DNA of 11,018 nt from an archaeon (GTDB lineage: Archaea; EX4484-52; B79-G9), in the NCBI GenBank assembly GCA_030594585.1, contig JAUVEX010000020.1:1-11018 (forward strand), written 5' to 3'. Below the pieces are notes generated by a model. The model made no database searches and was not told where the DNA came from. It was given only the letters and a program-made list of their open reading frames with translations. Numbering within the stretch: position 1 is the first letter of the stretch; each line of letters begins with the position of its first letter. The translations under genes and the position numbers were made by a program. Shown here piece after piece: positions 1-6,399 of this stretch.

Positions 1-51
1 CCACTTTTTTGTTGCTTCAGTTATAACATCACCGATCCAGTAAAAACCCAT
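1..51 (-). CDS. Possible 5' end of an unidentified gene, cut by the left edge
   Basis: An ATG on the minus strand at 51 opens a frame that stays open for all 17 codons to the window edge, reading MGFYWIGDVITEATKKW. A TATA-like run (TTTAAATA) lies just upstream but is too close to the ATG for a leaderless start at 51. I do not recognise the family. The gene would be divergent from thpR. Seventeen codons are too few to prove coding, so this is only a plausible partial gene. Confidence 0.3.
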   Translation of the reverse strand, partial: MGFYWIGDVITEATKKW

Positions 52-148
52 AAAATATTTAAAACCAAGAGATAAATTATTGTTAACCTGTTATTTTATA
101 AATGTTGCTTTTTTGGCAGATATTCATATTAACTTCATGCGTGAACTT

Positions 149-709
149 ATGAGATGTTTTGTTGCTATTGATATAAAAAAAGAACTATTGTGTTTGATAG
201 ATTACATACAAAAAGAACTTCGTGAAGTTGATGGGTGCTTTTCTTTTAGTTTGCCTGAAACCACCCACATAACCCTTAGGTTTCTGGGCGAGACAGATGA
301 TAAAACTTTGCGTGAAGTTACAACACAGTTGCGTGAAGTTGTTAAAAAACATCGGCCATTTGAATTAAATACAACGAATGTTGGTGTTTTTCAAAGAAAT
401 GGTATTACACATACAATTTGGTTAGGTGTGGAATTAAAAACAGAATTACAAACCATTGTTAAAGACATTTCGAATATAAAACCAGAAGATGTTAGTGTTT
501 TTAATAAGTTCACGCCACATATAACAATTGCCCGTGTGAAGTATGTGAATGATTCTCGTGAACTTAATAAGACTATTTCCGGTATGGACAGAATACAAAC
601 AAAAAGCATACAGGTCAATGAAATAAAGATAAAAAAAAGCACACTAACACAACAAGGACCAATATACGAAGATGTAGAATCATTTAAATTGAGTGGTGAG
701 TTTGCGTGA
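149..709 (+). CDS. thpR: RNA 2',3'-cyclic phosphodiesterase (2H / LigT family)
   Basis: This is a 2H phosphoesterase of the ThpR/LigT family, which opens 2',3'-cyclic phosphates at RNA ends and, in vitro, joins tRNA halves; it is a soluble cytoplasmic enzyme. The two diagnostic HxTx motifs are present, counted from the ATG at 149: HITL at residues 40-43, followed by RFLGE, and HITI at 124-127, followed by AR. The N-terminus MRCFVAID is typical of the family. The resulting length of 186 residues matches the usual 180-190. The frame is open further upstream to a TTG at 80 and an ATG at 137, but homologues start at MRxFVAI, and a GTGA element lies just before 149. The stop overlaps the GTG start of the next gene by four bases (GTGA), so the two are probably co-translated. 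Several Arg-Glu pairs are all encoded CGTGAA. Confidence 0.9.
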   Translation: MRCFVAIDIKKELLCLIDYIQKELREVDGCFSFSLPETTHITLRFLGETDDKTLREVTTQLREVVKKHRPFELNTTNVGVFQRNGITHTIWLGVELKTELQTIVKDISNIKPEDVSVFNKFTPHITIARVKYVNDSRELNKTISGMDRIQTKSIQVNEIKIKKSTLTQQGPIYEDVESFKLSGEFA

Positions 710-1071
710 ACAAAATCAATGAACAAACCATAAAAAAATTATGCCTTGTTCTTGCTATTTTTGGAATACTATTAATTTATATCTCTCAAGCAACACAAAA
801 TATCACATCATATGAAATAAAAGACATTGATGAAACCCTTGTTGGTGAAAAAGTAAAGGTGTGCGGCATCTTGCGTGAACAAAAACAAAGTTCCGGTGGC
901 ACATATTTTGTGAAACTATATGACGACAAAAGTATTGATGTTGTCTTTTTCAAGAACAATGTGTTTAATATTTATGATTTTGATCTAGGAGATGTCGTGT
1001 GTGTGACCGGCAGAATAAAAAAATACAATGGATTTTTAGAGCTTATAGGTGAGGGTGTGCAACGCGTGTAA
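706..1071 (+). CDS. Membrane-anchored OB-fold protein, putative nucleic-acid binding
   Basis: This 121-residue protein has one hydrophobic segment at about residues 12-28 (LCLVLAIFGILLIYIS) and then a small beta-rich domain at about 40-121. That domain has OB-fold features: a VGEKVKVCGIL strand, a DLGDVVCVTGRIKKYNG turn, and a closing strand LELIGEGVQRV. OB domains of this type are commonly annotated as nucleic-acid binding. The N-terminus before the membrane segment is basic (NKINEQTIKK), while the side after it is neutral to acidic. By the positive-inside rule the OB domain would sit outside the cytoplasm; this is inference. The start is the GTG that overlaps the thpR stop, which implies translational coupling. 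The specific function is unknown; it could equally bind a non-nucleic ligand or a protein partner. Confidence 0.75.
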   Translation: MNKINEQTIKKLCLVLAIFGILLIYISQATQNITSYEIKDIDETLVGEKVKVCGILREQKQSSGGTYFVKLYDDKSIDVVFFKNNVFNIYDFDLGDVVCVTGRIKKYNGFLELIGEGVQRV

Positions 1072-1079
1072 TTCACGCG
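1063..1079. terminator. Inverted repeat between convergent genes
   Basis: CGCGTG, then the loop TAATT, then CACGCG forms a perfect six-base-pair stem. It includes the stop codon of the OB-fold gene and lies two bases before the tgtA stop. It could be a bidirectional end-of-transcription hairpin, but no T-tract follows on either strand, so termination is only a guess. Confidence 0.35.
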
Positions 1080-1080
1080 A

Positions 1081-2778
1081 TTAATGATGTTTCACGCGAA
1101 CCGCAACACCAGTATTAAAATCATTCATCTCTTTTTCATTCATTAGTGCTGTTCCGCATGAAAGTAGTTTATTCTTAGTGTCAACAACAAATACCGAATC
1201 ACCTGGACGAATATTTTTATCCGCATATTTCACGAATTTTGCAAAAATGTTTTTCCCCAACGCTGCAAAATCAGTGACAGAATCGTCAACAACCACACAA
1301 TATTTTTTCTCAGTTAACACAGCGTGTAGTTTTTTAGCGCCCTGAAACGAAGGCACAAATAACCCATCACTTGCACGAATAGTTCCAAGAAGTGTTTTTT
1401 CACCCCACACGCGCCTTATTCTTTTTGTCTTTTCAGAAATTTCAACAATAGTTTTTTTAGAGAATATTTTTTTTGCGTTTTCCCCATATTGATATTGCAC
1501 AATTGATGAAATAGTATCTACGGGTTCTGTTTTCTGTTTTGGTTTAAAATACCCAGGAACAATACTTTGGCCGAAAGGATATGTTGTTTTGAGTGTTGCT
1601 GGAACAGTTAAACCCATCCATTTGTATGTGTGGTCTTTTTTTGTGACTTGTTTTAATTGTTTTTTTACACGATATATTTCCGGACGATTTTTTGACTCAA
1701 TGCCTGTGTAAAAAAATGCGCGTTTTTTGTTTGCCGGCTCTTGTTTTTCAAGATAATTGTTGTGTTTTTGCAATGCCGTGTATGCTTCGTATATTTTCGG
1801 GTGGGCTCTTGCGCGCATATCAACAAGATCCCACAGCGCACCTCTTTGTATTGCATCTTTTATTGTTCGTATTTCAGAAAATGTTACGAATAAATTGTGT
1901 CTTGCAAGATCTGTTTCGGTAAGTTCTTTTGGTGTATTTTTAAGACAAATGGGGCATGTGCAGGGAAAATCTTCAATTGTGTTTAAGTCAAGTGTTCCTG
2001 TTGGTGTCATATATCTTTTGGAGCGAGCGAAAATAGCATATGCTGCAGAATCAAAAACATCAATTCCTAATGCAACAAGAAGTGAAAATATCATTGGGTG
2101 TCCGCACCCAAATGCATGTGTTGGTTTTGCTGAAGAGATATGTTTTTTTGTAGAGATGATGATGTCTACAAGATCTTTGTATTGGTATTGTTCCATTAAG
2201 GGCACAATGCCGCCTATTGAAAAAATGTCAGGTTCTGTTTTTGTTACCTCTTTTGCCGCCTTTTGTCTTAAATCCCTGAAAATACCGCCCTGTACCGGCC
2301 CGTTAAGAAGTGCTGTACCGCCAATATCGTTTTTTGCCTGCTTTATTCGTGTTATTGTTGTTTTAAGTTTTTCTTCTGCTGTTTTTCTTGTGTCTGTTGG
2401 CAGGGTAAATTCATCTAACGGAGTTATTATATCGGACCCTATTTTTTTTTGAAAATCAATGGTTTCTTTTGGTGTGATTCTAACAGAGCCTTTTGAATAC
2501 ATCTGAAATGTTCCGGAATCGGTGTATATTGGACCTCGCCACCCATAGAATTTATGCAGACCTTTATTTTCTATCTCTTGTCGGTGTTTTGAATTTTTTA
2601 TTATGTATGCATTTGTGATTAAAAGGTCTGCTTTAAATTTTCGCTTCAATTCTTTAGGGGTTATTTCCGGTTTGTTGGGATTCACCACAATTGCTATTGT
2701 CGGGGTTTGTATTTTGTGTTTTTTTATTGACCAACTACCGATTCTTCCTGAAGCATCTCTTTTTTTGAGTTCAAACAT
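1081..2778 (-). CDS. tgtA: Archaeosine tRNA-guanine transglycosylase (ArcTGT) with PUA domain
   Basis: TgtA exchanges guanine-15 in the tRNA D-loop for preQ0, the first tRNA-level step of archaeosine synthesis. The 565-residue protein has the full archaeal architecture. The catalytic TGT barrel covers about 1-300, with DSGTFQ (Asp87) and the nucleophile region FDSAAY (Asp243). The zinc site is CxCxxC at 273, 275 and 278 plus His294. Lineage-specific C-terminal domains cover about 350-480, and a PUA domain covers about 488-563 (HAVLTEKKYCVVVDD, RPGDSVFVVD, GTALMN). The length equals typical archaeal TgtA, and no key residue is missing. The ATG at 2778 lies about 28 bases from a palindromic TATA-like element, which suggests a leaderless transcript. 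The gene is divergent from the RaSEA-ArcS fusion, which carries out the later steps of the same pathway. Confidence 0.96.
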   Translation of the reverse strand: MFELKKRDASGRIGSWSIKKHKIQTPTIAIVVNPNKPEITPKELKRKFKADLLITNAYIIKNSKHRQEIENKGLHKFYGWRGPIYTDSGTFQMYSKGSVRITPKETIDFQKKIGSDIITPLDEFTLPTDTRKTAEEKLKTTITRIKQAKNDIGGTALLNGPVQGGIFRDLRQKAAKEVTKTEPDIFSIGGIVPLMEQYQYKDLVDIIISTKKHISSAKPTHAFGCGHPMIFSLLVALGIDVFDSAAYAIFARSKRYMTPTGTLDLNTIEDFPCTCPICLKNTPKELTETDLARHNLFVTFSEIRTIKDAIQRGALWDLVDMRARAHPKIYEAYTALQKHNNYLEKQEPANKKRAFFYTGIESKNRPEIYRVKKQLKQVTKKDHTYKWMGLTVPATLKTTYPFGQSIVPGYFKPKQKTEPVDTISSIVQYQYGENAKKIFSKKTIVEISEKTKRIRRVWGEKTLLGTIRASDGLFVPSFQGAKKLHAVLTEKKYCVVVDDSVTDFAALGKNIFAKFVKYADKNIRPGDSVFVVDTKNKLLSCGTALMNEKEMNDFNTGVAVRVKHH

Positions 2779-2802
2779 AGTAACTGTTAGTTTGTGGGTT
2801 TC

Positions 2803-2812
2803 TTAAATTTAA
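2803..2812. promoter_or_regulatory. Palindromic TATA-like element shared by tgtA and RaSEA-ArcS
   Basis: TTAAATTTAA is its own reverse complement and is the only strong TATA candidate in the 43-base divergent gap. Its centre is about 29 bases from the tgtA ATG and about 24 bases from the second in-frame ATG (2831) of the radical SAM gene. Both distances fit leaderless archaeal promoters. Whether it fires in both directions is inferred. Confidence 0.5.
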
Positions 2813-2821
2813 CACCCCAAT

Positions 2822-4165
2822 ATGTCGTTCATGATTAAAAAAACAAAAACAATAATTGTTGATTCCGGAAGATGTTCCTGGGGGAAATGCATTTTTTGCA
2901 GTTTCTCTAAAAAACCAAACACACAAGAAGCATCGGTTGAACGGCTTAAAGGGGGTCTTGATTTAGCACTAAAAGAGGATATTTTTGAACTCAAATATCT
3001 CAATTCGGGTAGTTTTCTTGACGAAAAACAAATTCCGAAAGAATTTAGAAACTATTTCTTTGAAAAGTGCAACAATTCAGGCATTTCTGAAGTCGTTGTT
3101 GAATGCCTTCCGGAACATGTAACCAAAGAGGTTTTACGGGACATCAAAAAAAGGCGTAAAAAAGTGCGCGTAAGTTTTGCTTTAGGCCTTGAAGTTGCTG
3201 ATGATAAGGTTCTTAAAAAAATAATGAAAAGTTTTGATGTGAAAACATATGAAAAAACCGCAATTCTTTTGAAAAAACATGGATTTGGTGTGCGCACATA
3301 CTTGATGACTAATTTGCCAAATGTTATCGATATCAAAAAAAGCCTTGAAAAATCTGTTGATTTTGCGCTTAAAAGAAGTGATTCCATTGCAATAATAAAC
3401 ACATACCCTTATGGTTATTCTCCGCTTTTTTCAATGTGGGTTGAGCGAAAATGGACTCCATTGGATAAAAATGAATTTTTTGATGTATGTGAAAAATATG
3501 AAAATAACAAAAAGGTTGAGCTTTTTTTTGATGATTATTTGACATACCCCAAATTTCCTGATTTTATGAAACAAAAAATTGTGGGTGCTACGAGCGAATG
3601 CCTTAATCACGCGCACTTTGATGTGTGGCAGGAATATTTTGAAATATTTTATATTGTGCCGCCAATAAAAGAATATGCGCTTTTTCTTCCATGCGCGTTT
3701 AGAAAACCATATTCGCGGTCACAAACCCATAAAAAAATACTTGAAAGATTGCAGGGGATTGCCGCATATAAAAAAATACATCAAATAATGATTTCAACGC
3801 CGGGAATTATTCCACGGGACTTTGAGAGCAAATACCCATTTGAATCTTATGACTGGCCTGAATGGGAAGAGACCGAGAAAATAAAAAAAGAATATATTGG
3901 AGTTACAAAAAAAAGAGTAAAAAGATATCTTTCAAAACACAAATACAAAAAGATATTTTCCTATTTTAAACCAGACTCAGAAAGTTTTATAGCACTTAAA
4001 GGTGCGTGTGCCGAACTTAAAGTGCCGCTCATAACCCTATTGGATGAAAAGATGTATAAAGAAATAAAACACATGAACAACGGCAAAACACCAACTGCGA
4101 TTTTAACGCAACGACGGCTTTTGGATTCTTTTGTAAAAGTGTTAAGAAAAAATATTGATGATTAA
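2822..4165 (+). CDS. raSEA-arcS: Fused archaeosine radical SAM enzyme RaSEA and ArcS lysine-transfer domain
   Basis: This 447-residue protein appears to combine two enzymes of archaeosine synthesis. Residues 1 to about 275 resemble RaSEA: a radical SAM cluster motif CSWGKCIFC (Cys18, 23, 26; CX4CX2C), then NSGSFLD at 61-67, ECLPEHVTKE at 94-103 and GLEVADDKVL at 122-131. Residues about 280-447 resemble the ArcS core (DUF5591). They carry the signature PC-X3-KPY-X2-S-X2-H in full: Pro290, Cys291, Lys295, Pro296, Tyr297, Ser300 and His303. In characterised archaea, ArcS adds lysine to preQ0-15 and RaSEA cleaves the adduct to archaeosine, and the two proteins form a complex. The TGT-like and PUA parts of full-length ArcS are absent here. 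ATG 2822 is the longest start, but ATG 2831 fits a leaderless transcript better. The gene overlaps the following M24 gene. Confidence 0.88.
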   Translation: MSFMIKKTKTIIVDSGRCSWGKCIFCSFSKKPNTQEASVERLKGGLDLALKEDIFELKYLNSGSFLDEKQIPKEFRNYFFEKCNNSGISEVVVECLPEHVTKEVLRDIKKRRKKVRVSFALGLEVADDKVLKKIMKSFDVKTYEKTAILLKKHGFGVRTYLMTNLPNVIDIKKSLEKSVDFALKRSDSIAIINTYPYGYSPLFSMWVERKWTPLDKNEFFDVCEKYENNKKVELFFDDYLTYPKFPDFMKQKIVGATSECLNHAHFDVWQEYFEIFYIVPPIKEYALFLPCAFRKPYSRSQTHKKILERLQGIAAYKKIHQIMISTPGIIPRDFESKYPFESYDWPEWEETEKIKKEYIGVTKKRVKRYLSKHKYKKIFSYFKPDSESFIALKGACAELKVPLITLLDEKMYKEIKHMNNGKTPTAILTQRRLLDSFVKVLRKNIDD

Positions 4166-5228
4166 AATGTATTCTGAACGGATTAAAAAAATTCACGAAC
4201 TTGTAAAAAAAGAAAATTTAGACGCTGTATTTTTAAGTGGTGTTGACTGCACAATACCTAATATCTATTATTTTACCGGATTTCTTGATGTATTCCCTTC
4301 CTCTTTTGTTGTTTCAGACAAGAGTGAGTGGCTTTTGACATTCTCACCAAGAAAAGCCAGGATTAAAACAAAAATAAAACAAGTCGTGGATCTTAACAAT
4401 ACAAGAATATCTGAATTCTTAAAAAAAAGAGGCCTTGGTTGCGGGCGAATTGGAATTGACGGCAAAGAACAATACTCTTTTTTTGAAGCCCTTAAAAAAC
4501 AACTTCCCGGATTGACGCTTGTTGATATATCCCCTCAAATAAATTCTATTCGCTGCGTAAAAGATGATTTTGAGCTGCAGAAAATACGGACCGCGTGTCT
4601 TCTTACAGATGGTGTTATGGAATATGTTGCTTCTGAAACCATTGTTGGAAAAAACGAGCTTCAGGTCGCAAATATTATCAAAAAAGCCATGCTTGATAAA
4701 GGCAAAGACTGGGCATTTGACACAATTGTTGCAGGGGACACCAATTCATCTTTTGTGCACCACGTTCCTGAAAAAATAAAATTTCGAAATATTGCGCTTC
4801 TTGATTTTGGTGTTAAGCATGACTATTATTGCGCGGATATGACACGAATGATTTTGCTTGAGCGAAAAAAAGAGCATCTACGCGCCCTAGAGGCATTAAA
4901 AGATGTGCATGCACTGCTTGAAGATTATGTAAAACCCGGGGTTCCTGCATGCAACATACATAATTTCGCAAAAAACAGGCTTATTGAATTAGGTTTTAAA
5001 GAAACTAATTTCGGTGAATTTCATGCGCTGGGTCATTCCGTAGGGCTTGAAGCGCATGACGGCTTTGGGCTGTCTCCAAAAAACACACAGCCGGTTTTGG
5101 AAAATATGGTGTTGACTTTAGAGCCCGCAATATATTTTCCGGGCGACTTTGGTGTGCGGCTTGAAGACACAATTGTCGTCACAAAAACAGGAATCAAAAG
5201 GCTTACTAAAAGCCCTTTTGATTTTTAA
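4158..5228 (+). CDS. M24 family metallopeptidase, Xaa-Pro aminopeptidase-like
   Basis: This is a pita-bread aminopeptidase of the M24 (creatinase / Xaa-Pro dipeptidase) family, expected to release N-terminal residues preceding proline from short cytoplasmic peptides. The N-terminal creatinase-type domain covers about residues 1-125 and the catalytic domain about 140-350. Residue numbers count from a TTG at 4155. All five metal ligands are visible: Asp217 in LLDFG, Asp228 in ADMTR, His294 in GHSVGLEAHD, Glu323 in LEPAIY and Glu337 in RLED. The catalytic-region histidines (HHVPEK, 202-203) are also kept. The length of 356 residues is normal. Possible starts are ATG 4158, which overlaps the upstream stop by eight bases, and ATG 4167, just after it; both imply coupling to RaSEA-ArcS. 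The stop is three bases from the convergent M42 stop. Exact substrate specificity cannot be read from the sequence. Confidence 0.92.
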   Translation: MIKMYSERIKKIHELVKKENLDAVFLSGVDCTIPNIYYFTGFLDVFPSSFVVSDKSEWLLTFSPRKARIKTKIKQVVDLNNTRISEFLKKRGLGCGRIGIDGKEQYSFFEALKKQLPGLTLVDISPQINSIRCVKDDFELQKIRTACLLTDGVMEYVASETIVGKNELQVANIIKKAMLDKGKDWAFDTIVAGDTNSSFVHHVPEKIKFRNIALLDFGVKHDYYCADMTRMILLERKKEHLRALEALKDVHALLEDYVKPGVPACNIHNFAKNRLIELGFKETNFGEFHALGHSVGLEAHDGFGLSPKNTQPVLENMVLTLEPAIYFPGDFGVRLEDTIVVTKTGIKRLTKSPFDF

Positions 5229-5231
5229 TTC

Positions 5232-6314
5232 TTAAAAATACTTTTCTGCAGATGTTATAGAAGCTACAACTAATTTTGCTGCACCTACAAGATCATCTAT
5301 ATTCGCTATTTCTGTCGGACTGTGTATATGCCTTCCGGGAAGCGATATCAACCCGGTCGGTATTCCTTCACGAGACATGTTTATTATTGTAGCGTCTGTT
5401 GTTCCGAACCTAAGACCTATTTCAAGCTGGTGTTTTATTTTATTGTTTTTTGCAGTATCAACAAGCCATTCTTTTATATTTTTTCGTATAAGAAGTCCTC
5501 TTCCTTCTGCATCTGCAAGGGTTACTATCGGTCCTTTTCCAAGAATTGTTGAAGAATCCGCTTTTGTTATTCCCGGCATATCGCCTGTAGATGTTGTGTC
5601 AACAACAAGAGCAATATCAGGGTTTATTCTAAATGCTGCTGTTCTTGACCCTTTAAGGCCTACTTCTTCCTGTGTTGCAAAAAGAAAGTGCGCTTCTCCT
5701 GCAAAATTGTTTCCAATATTCTTTATTGCTTCAACCAATACGGCGCATCCAGCCCTATCATCAAATGCTGTTCCCCGTACGGAATTATCCTGAAGCTCTA
5801 CAAAAGGAACATCAAAAGTTATTTGATCTCCAATTTCAATTCCCTGTTGAATCAATAAATCTTTTTCTTTGTCTTGATCTTTGTCTTTTTTTTCTTTGTC
5901 AATAAGACCGATATCAATAAATAATTCCTTTAATTTTGTGACTTTTTTTGCTTCTTCTGCTTCTTCAAAAAACGGACCCTTGCATGCGATCACACCATCT
6001 ATTTTTTTATTTTTTGTGTGTATCTTTACCGGCGTCATAGGAGTTATTTTTTCTGAAATTCCGCCGATGGGCGTTACCTTAATATATTTGTCTTCCATGT
6101 GATTTACAATAAAACCAATTTGGTCCATATGTGCGGATAAAAGAATTTTTGGCCCTTTTTTATTTCCTTTGACAACAGCCACCAAATTACCCATTTTATC
6201 TTCATGAATCTCATCAGCATATTTTTTTATTTTGTTTTTTATTGTGTGTCGTATAGCATCTTCATGCCCTGAAATTCCAGGAACGCCAGATAATTCTTTT
6301 AATATATTTTTCAT
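5232..6314 (-). CDS. M42 family (TET-type) glutamyl/leucyl aminopeptidase
   Basis: M42 peptidases form large tetrahedral aminopeptidase shells that trim peptides released by the proteasome. The binuclear metal site is complete, numbered from a longer frame start at 6335: His69 and Asp71 (AHMDQIGF), Asp192 (FDDRAG), Glu223-Glu224 (QEEVGLKG), Asp246 (VVDTTS) and His338 (HIHSPTE). I placed the start at ATG 6314 (MKNILKELSGVPGISGHED) because GATGTGAT lies four bases upstream and homologues begin this way. A lysine/aspartate-rich insert near residues 146-162 interrupts the stretch just before the conserved GIEIGD and has a simple-repeat DNA origin. The gene follows the M20 gene on the same strand after about 85 bases and has its own TATA-like element, so it may be transcribed separately. 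Confidence 0.94.
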   Translation of the reverse strand: MKNILKELSGVPGISGHEDAIRHTIKNKIKKYADEIHEDKMGNLVAVVKGNKKGPKILLSAHMDQIGFIVNHMEDKYIKVTPIGGISEKITPMTPVKIHTKNKKIDGVIACKGPFFEEAEEAKKVTKLKELFIDIGLIDKEKKDKDQDKEKDLLIQQGIEIGDQITFDVPFVELQDNSVRGTAFDDRAGCAVLVEAIKNIGNNFAGEAHFLFATQEEVGLKGSRTAAFRINPDIALVVDTTSTGDMPGITKADSSTILGKGPIVTLADAEGRGLLIRKNIKEWLVDTAKNNKIKHQLEIGLRFGTTDATIINMSREGIPTGLISLPGRHIHSPTEIANIDDLVGAAKLVVASITSAEKYF

Positions 6315-6318
6315 TGTA

Positions 6319-6326
6319 ATCACATC
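6319..6326 (-). promoter_or_regulatory. Ribosome binding site of the M42 gene
   Basis: On the minus strand GATGTGAT sits four bases before ATG 6314 and resembles the archaeal Shine-Dalgarno GGAGGTGATC. It favours the internal ATG over the longer frame opening at 6335. Confidence 0.6.
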
Positions 6327-6350
6327 CATTAGCATACATATAGTAATTAG

Positions 6351-6361
6351 TAATTTATATA
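6351..6361 (-). promoter_or_regulatory. Putative TATA box of the M42 gene
   Basis: TATATAAATTA on the minus strand is centred about 42 bases before ATG 6314. Transcription would begin near 6331 and leave a leader of roughly 17 bases, just enough for the binding site. This rests on pattern only. Confidence 0.45.
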
Positions 6362-6399
6362 TTGGCTTTTTTTGTTTTTTAAATATGTTTTTAGTTTTC

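Noticed and set aside
80..148. N-terminal extension of ThpR from a TTG at 80 or ATG at 137.
   Set aside because: The family begins at MRxFVAID, and the extra residues show no conserved pattern or signal peptide.
1757..2452. 231-codon open frame on the plus strand opposite tgtA.
   Set aside because: It is antisense to a fully conserved enzyme and has low-complexity composition expected of a shadow frame.
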